A stretch of DNA of 6,928 bases from Thermoplasmata archaeon (GTDB taxonomy: Archaea; Thermoplasmatota; Thermoplasmata; Thermoplasmatales; Thermoplasmataceae). A program made the position numbers and the translations under genes. The notes under the pieces were generated by a model that was given only the letters and a program-made list of their open reading frames with translations, did not search any database and was not told the DNA's origin. This document shows, in pieces, positions 5,099-6,928 of the stretch. The stretch covers positions 1 to 6,928 of the forward strand of contig JAJZOM010000192.1 of the NCBI GenBank assembly GCA_021811505.1, in the 5' to 3' direction. Numbering within the stretch: the first letter of the stretch is position 1; every line of letters begins with the position of its first letter.

Positions 5099-6928
5099 GT
5101 AACGCCTCCTGCCAGGAGAAGCATATAGATCACCTTTATCGCAATGAATGGCAGTATCACTCCGCCAAATCCATACAGTCCTATGTTCCTTTTGAGTATG
5201 TCAGAGACGCTAGCGGGCCTGAATGTGACTCCTCTCAGGGCCAGTGGCAGTAGCGCAAGAATGATAAGCGTGTTGAAAATCAGTGCCGACGTTATTGCCA
5301 GCAGCGGATTCGTCAGATCGAGTATGTTGATGTACGAGAGGGAAGAGAATGATGCAAAAATCGCAGGAAGTATAACGAAATATTTTGAAATGTCGTTGGC
5401 AAAGCTGAATGTTGTCAGCGCCCCTCTGGTGATCAGAACCTGTTTTCCCAGAAATATGACATCAAGCAGCTTTGTGGGATCATTGTCAAGATCAACCATA
5501 TTGGCAGCTTCTTTGGCTGCCTGGGTTCCGGAATTCATTGCAAGACCAACGTCGGCTTTTGCAAGCGCTGGTGCATCATTGGTTCCGTCTCCGACCATTG
5601 CTACCATCCTGCTCTTTTCCTTCTCCAGCAAGACTACCTGATATTTGTCCATGGGAGTGCTGTTTGCAACGTACTCATCAATCCCGCTTTCCAATGATAT
5701 CTGCTGAGCTGTTATCTCGTCGTCTCCTGTGCACATTATGGTTTTTATATCCATTTTCTTAATACTTTCAATTCTTTCGCGGATACCGGGCTTCAACATA
5801 TCCGCAAGCTCTATGACACCAACAAATTTCCCGTTTCGTACAACAGGAAGTGCAGTGCCCCCACGTGATGATATTTCCTTTGAAATTCCCTCTATGTACT
5901 GATCCTTGATTCCATATTTTCTCTCAATTGCGGAAAGTGCACCTTTTATTATACTTTCATCAGCCTTTTCAATTCCGCTGAACTTCGTCTCAGCAGAGAA
6001 TGGCAAAAAAGTATATTCTTTCACATCGTCTTCGCTGATCTTTGCACCTTCAATCCTTGCCAATTTCGCAATTGATATCCCCTCCCTGGTTTTGTCTGGA
6101 ATGGAAGCCATAAGACAGTATTTTACAAAATCACTGTAATCAACTCCGGGAGCAGGATAAAATTTCTTTGCGTCCCTATCTCCAATGGTTATGGTACCTG
6201 TTTTGTCCACAATTATGGTATCGATATCACCTGCATTTTCAACGGCCTTTCCGCTTTTTGCCATAATATTGTATTTTGATATCCTGTTAATGGAAGCAAT
6301 ACCAATGGCAGAAAGCAGTGCTCCTATTGTGGTGGGAATAAGACATATCAATAGGACAATTAGGATCATGAGATTTGGACTGATTCCCATATAATCGGAA
6401 AGAGGATAGAGAGATGCAGTGACAATGAGGAAAATGAGAGTCAGGCCTGCGAGAAAAGCAGTCAGCGCCGTCTCGTTTGGAGTCTTCTCCCTGGTGGATT
6501 TGTTTACCAGGTCTATCATTTTGTCAATGAAAGTCTCGCCTGGATCGCTTGAAGCCCGGACTTTAATCCGATCAGTAGTTAGGGTAGTGGAACCCGTAAC
6601 GCTGTCCCCGACTATCCTCAGTACCGGCCTGGATTCCCCGGTTATGCTTGATTCACTTACGTATCCGGACCCATCTATAACCTCACCATCGGTTGGAATC
6701 TCTTCGTTTTTCTCGACTATGAACACGTCTCCCTTCCTGAGGTCAGAAGATTTTACCTCCTCTATTGTCCCATCACTCTTCAACCTGTGAGCCAGTGTTT
6801 CTTTCCTGAGCTTCCTGAGTGATGCCACAATTGCCTTACTCTTTCCCTCGGAGATAGCGTAACTGAAGTTTGCGAACAATAATGTGAGGAATAGGAGGAT
6901 AATTACAGAGAAATAAAATTCTGGATAG
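5092..6928 (-). CDS. kdpB: Potassium-transporting P-type ATPase catalytic subunit KdpB, N-terminus cut by right edge
   Basis: ATP-hydrolysing subunit of the inner K+ pump. The open frame runs without a stop to the right edge, giving 611 visible residues; about 70 N-terminal residues are missing against E. coli KdpB (682). Numbered from the edge, motifs are TGES (96-99), the CLIPTTIGALLS membrane segment (195-206), the phosphorylated Asp241 in DKTGT, the nucleotide-site Phe310 and KGA (328-330), TGDD (400-403, usually TGDN), GDGTNDAP (446-453), and Asp512/Lys515 in FANDISKYF, which match the essential E. coli D583/K586 pair. All catalytic residues are present, so the enzyme should be active. 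A TTG at 6877-6879 is an ordinary Leu codon inside the conserved LLFANF stretch, not a start. kdpC follows with a seven-base overlap; kdpA is expected beyond the edge. Confidence 0.97.
   Translation of the reverse strand, partial: YPEFYFSVIILLFLTLLFANFSYAISEGKSKAIVASLRKLRKETLAHRLKSDGTIEEVKSSDLRKGDVFIVEKNEEIPTDGEVIDGSGYVSESSITGESRPVLRIVGDSVTGSTTLTTDRIKVRASSDPGETFIDKMIDLVNKSTREKTPNETALTAFLAGLTLIFLIVTASLYPLSDYMGISPNLMILIVLLICLIPTTIGALLSAIGIASINRISKYNIMAKSGKAVENAGDIDTIIVDKTGTITIGDRDAKKFYPAPGVDYSDFVKYCLMASIPDKTREGISIAKLARIEGAKISEDDVKEYTFLPFSAETKFSGIEKADESIIKGALSAIERKYGIKDQYIEGISKEISSRGGTALPVVRNGKFVGVIELADMLKPGIRERIESIKKMDIKTIMCTGDDEITAQQISLESGIDEYVANSTPMDKYQVVLLEKEKSRMVAMVGDGTNDAPALAKADVGLAMNSGTQAAKEAANMVDLDNDPTKLLDVIFLGKQVLITRGALTTFSFANDISKYFVILPAIFASFSSLSYINILDLTNPLLAITSALIFNTLIILALLPLALRGVTFRPASVSDILKRNIGLYGFGGVILPFIAIKVIYMLLLAGGVTW
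5105..5110 (-). promoter_or_regulatory. Shine-Dalgarno site of kdpC inside kdpB
   Basis: The minus strand reads AGGAGG, six bases before the kdpC ATG and within the final codons of kdpB. It is the strongest ribosome-binding site in the window and fixes the kdpC start, which overlaps the kdpB stop. Confidence 0.75.

Noticed and set aside
5472..5762. Possible small plus-strand gene opposite the kdpB catalytic core
   Set aside because: It overlaps the most conserved KdpB motifs in antisense and has no family resemblance or start signals.
6213..6219. Another TGGTAT-type site within kdpB
   Set aside because: A single half-site inside conserved coding sequence, with no partner and no promoter; expected by chance.
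6877..6879. TTG as the kdpB start codon
   Set aside because: The frame stays open to the right edge and the upstream residues (SVIILLFLTLLFANF) continue the conserved KdpB membrane helix, so this is an internal Leu codon.

Overview
The window looks like chromosome from an archaeon, most likely of the Thermoplasmata (Thermoplasma-like, moderate GC). The reasons are: AT-rich TATA-type promoters close to start codons, several starts without a Shine-Dalgarno site (leaderless style), a TrmB-like winged-helix regulator, a thioredoxin with a charged N-terminal helix, a thioredoxin reductase lacking the NADPH-binding arginines (as reported for Thermoplasma acidophilum), and Kdp genes with no KdpD/KdpE in view. 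The lineage is an inference; the gene identities are mostly firm.

Layout. Positions 1-2948 hold five leftward genes. In transcription order they are thioredoxin, thioredoxin reductase, a shortened HisA-like protein, dihydroorotate dehydrogenase (pyrD), and the first 16 codons of a gene fused by a TGATG stop/start to pyrD (position suggests pyrK). Positions 2949-3101 form a compact divergent promoter region with repeated TGGTATT half-sites and a 12-bp palindrome. Rightward from it come a small winged-helix regulator (3102-3467) and, after a 197-base spacer, a tandem universal-stress-protein gene (3665-4459). The right third is leftward again: kdpB, cut by the right edge, then kdpC. kdpC overlaps the stress-protein gene tail to tail by 15 bases.

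How the genes fit together. Trx and TrxR form a thiol-reducing pair, and the divergent regulator carries two N-terminal cysteines, so a redox-controlled trx promoter is a reasonable hypothesis. PyrD and its coupled partner belong to pyrimidine synthesis. KdpB and KdpC are subunits of the high-affinity K+ pump; kdpA should lie past the right edge. The Usp protein is a candidate partner or sensor for the pump, by analogy with the Usp domain of bacterial KdpD, but only position supports that. No RNA genes, mobile elements or CRISPR arrays were seen, and no gene-free stretch exceeds 200 bases.
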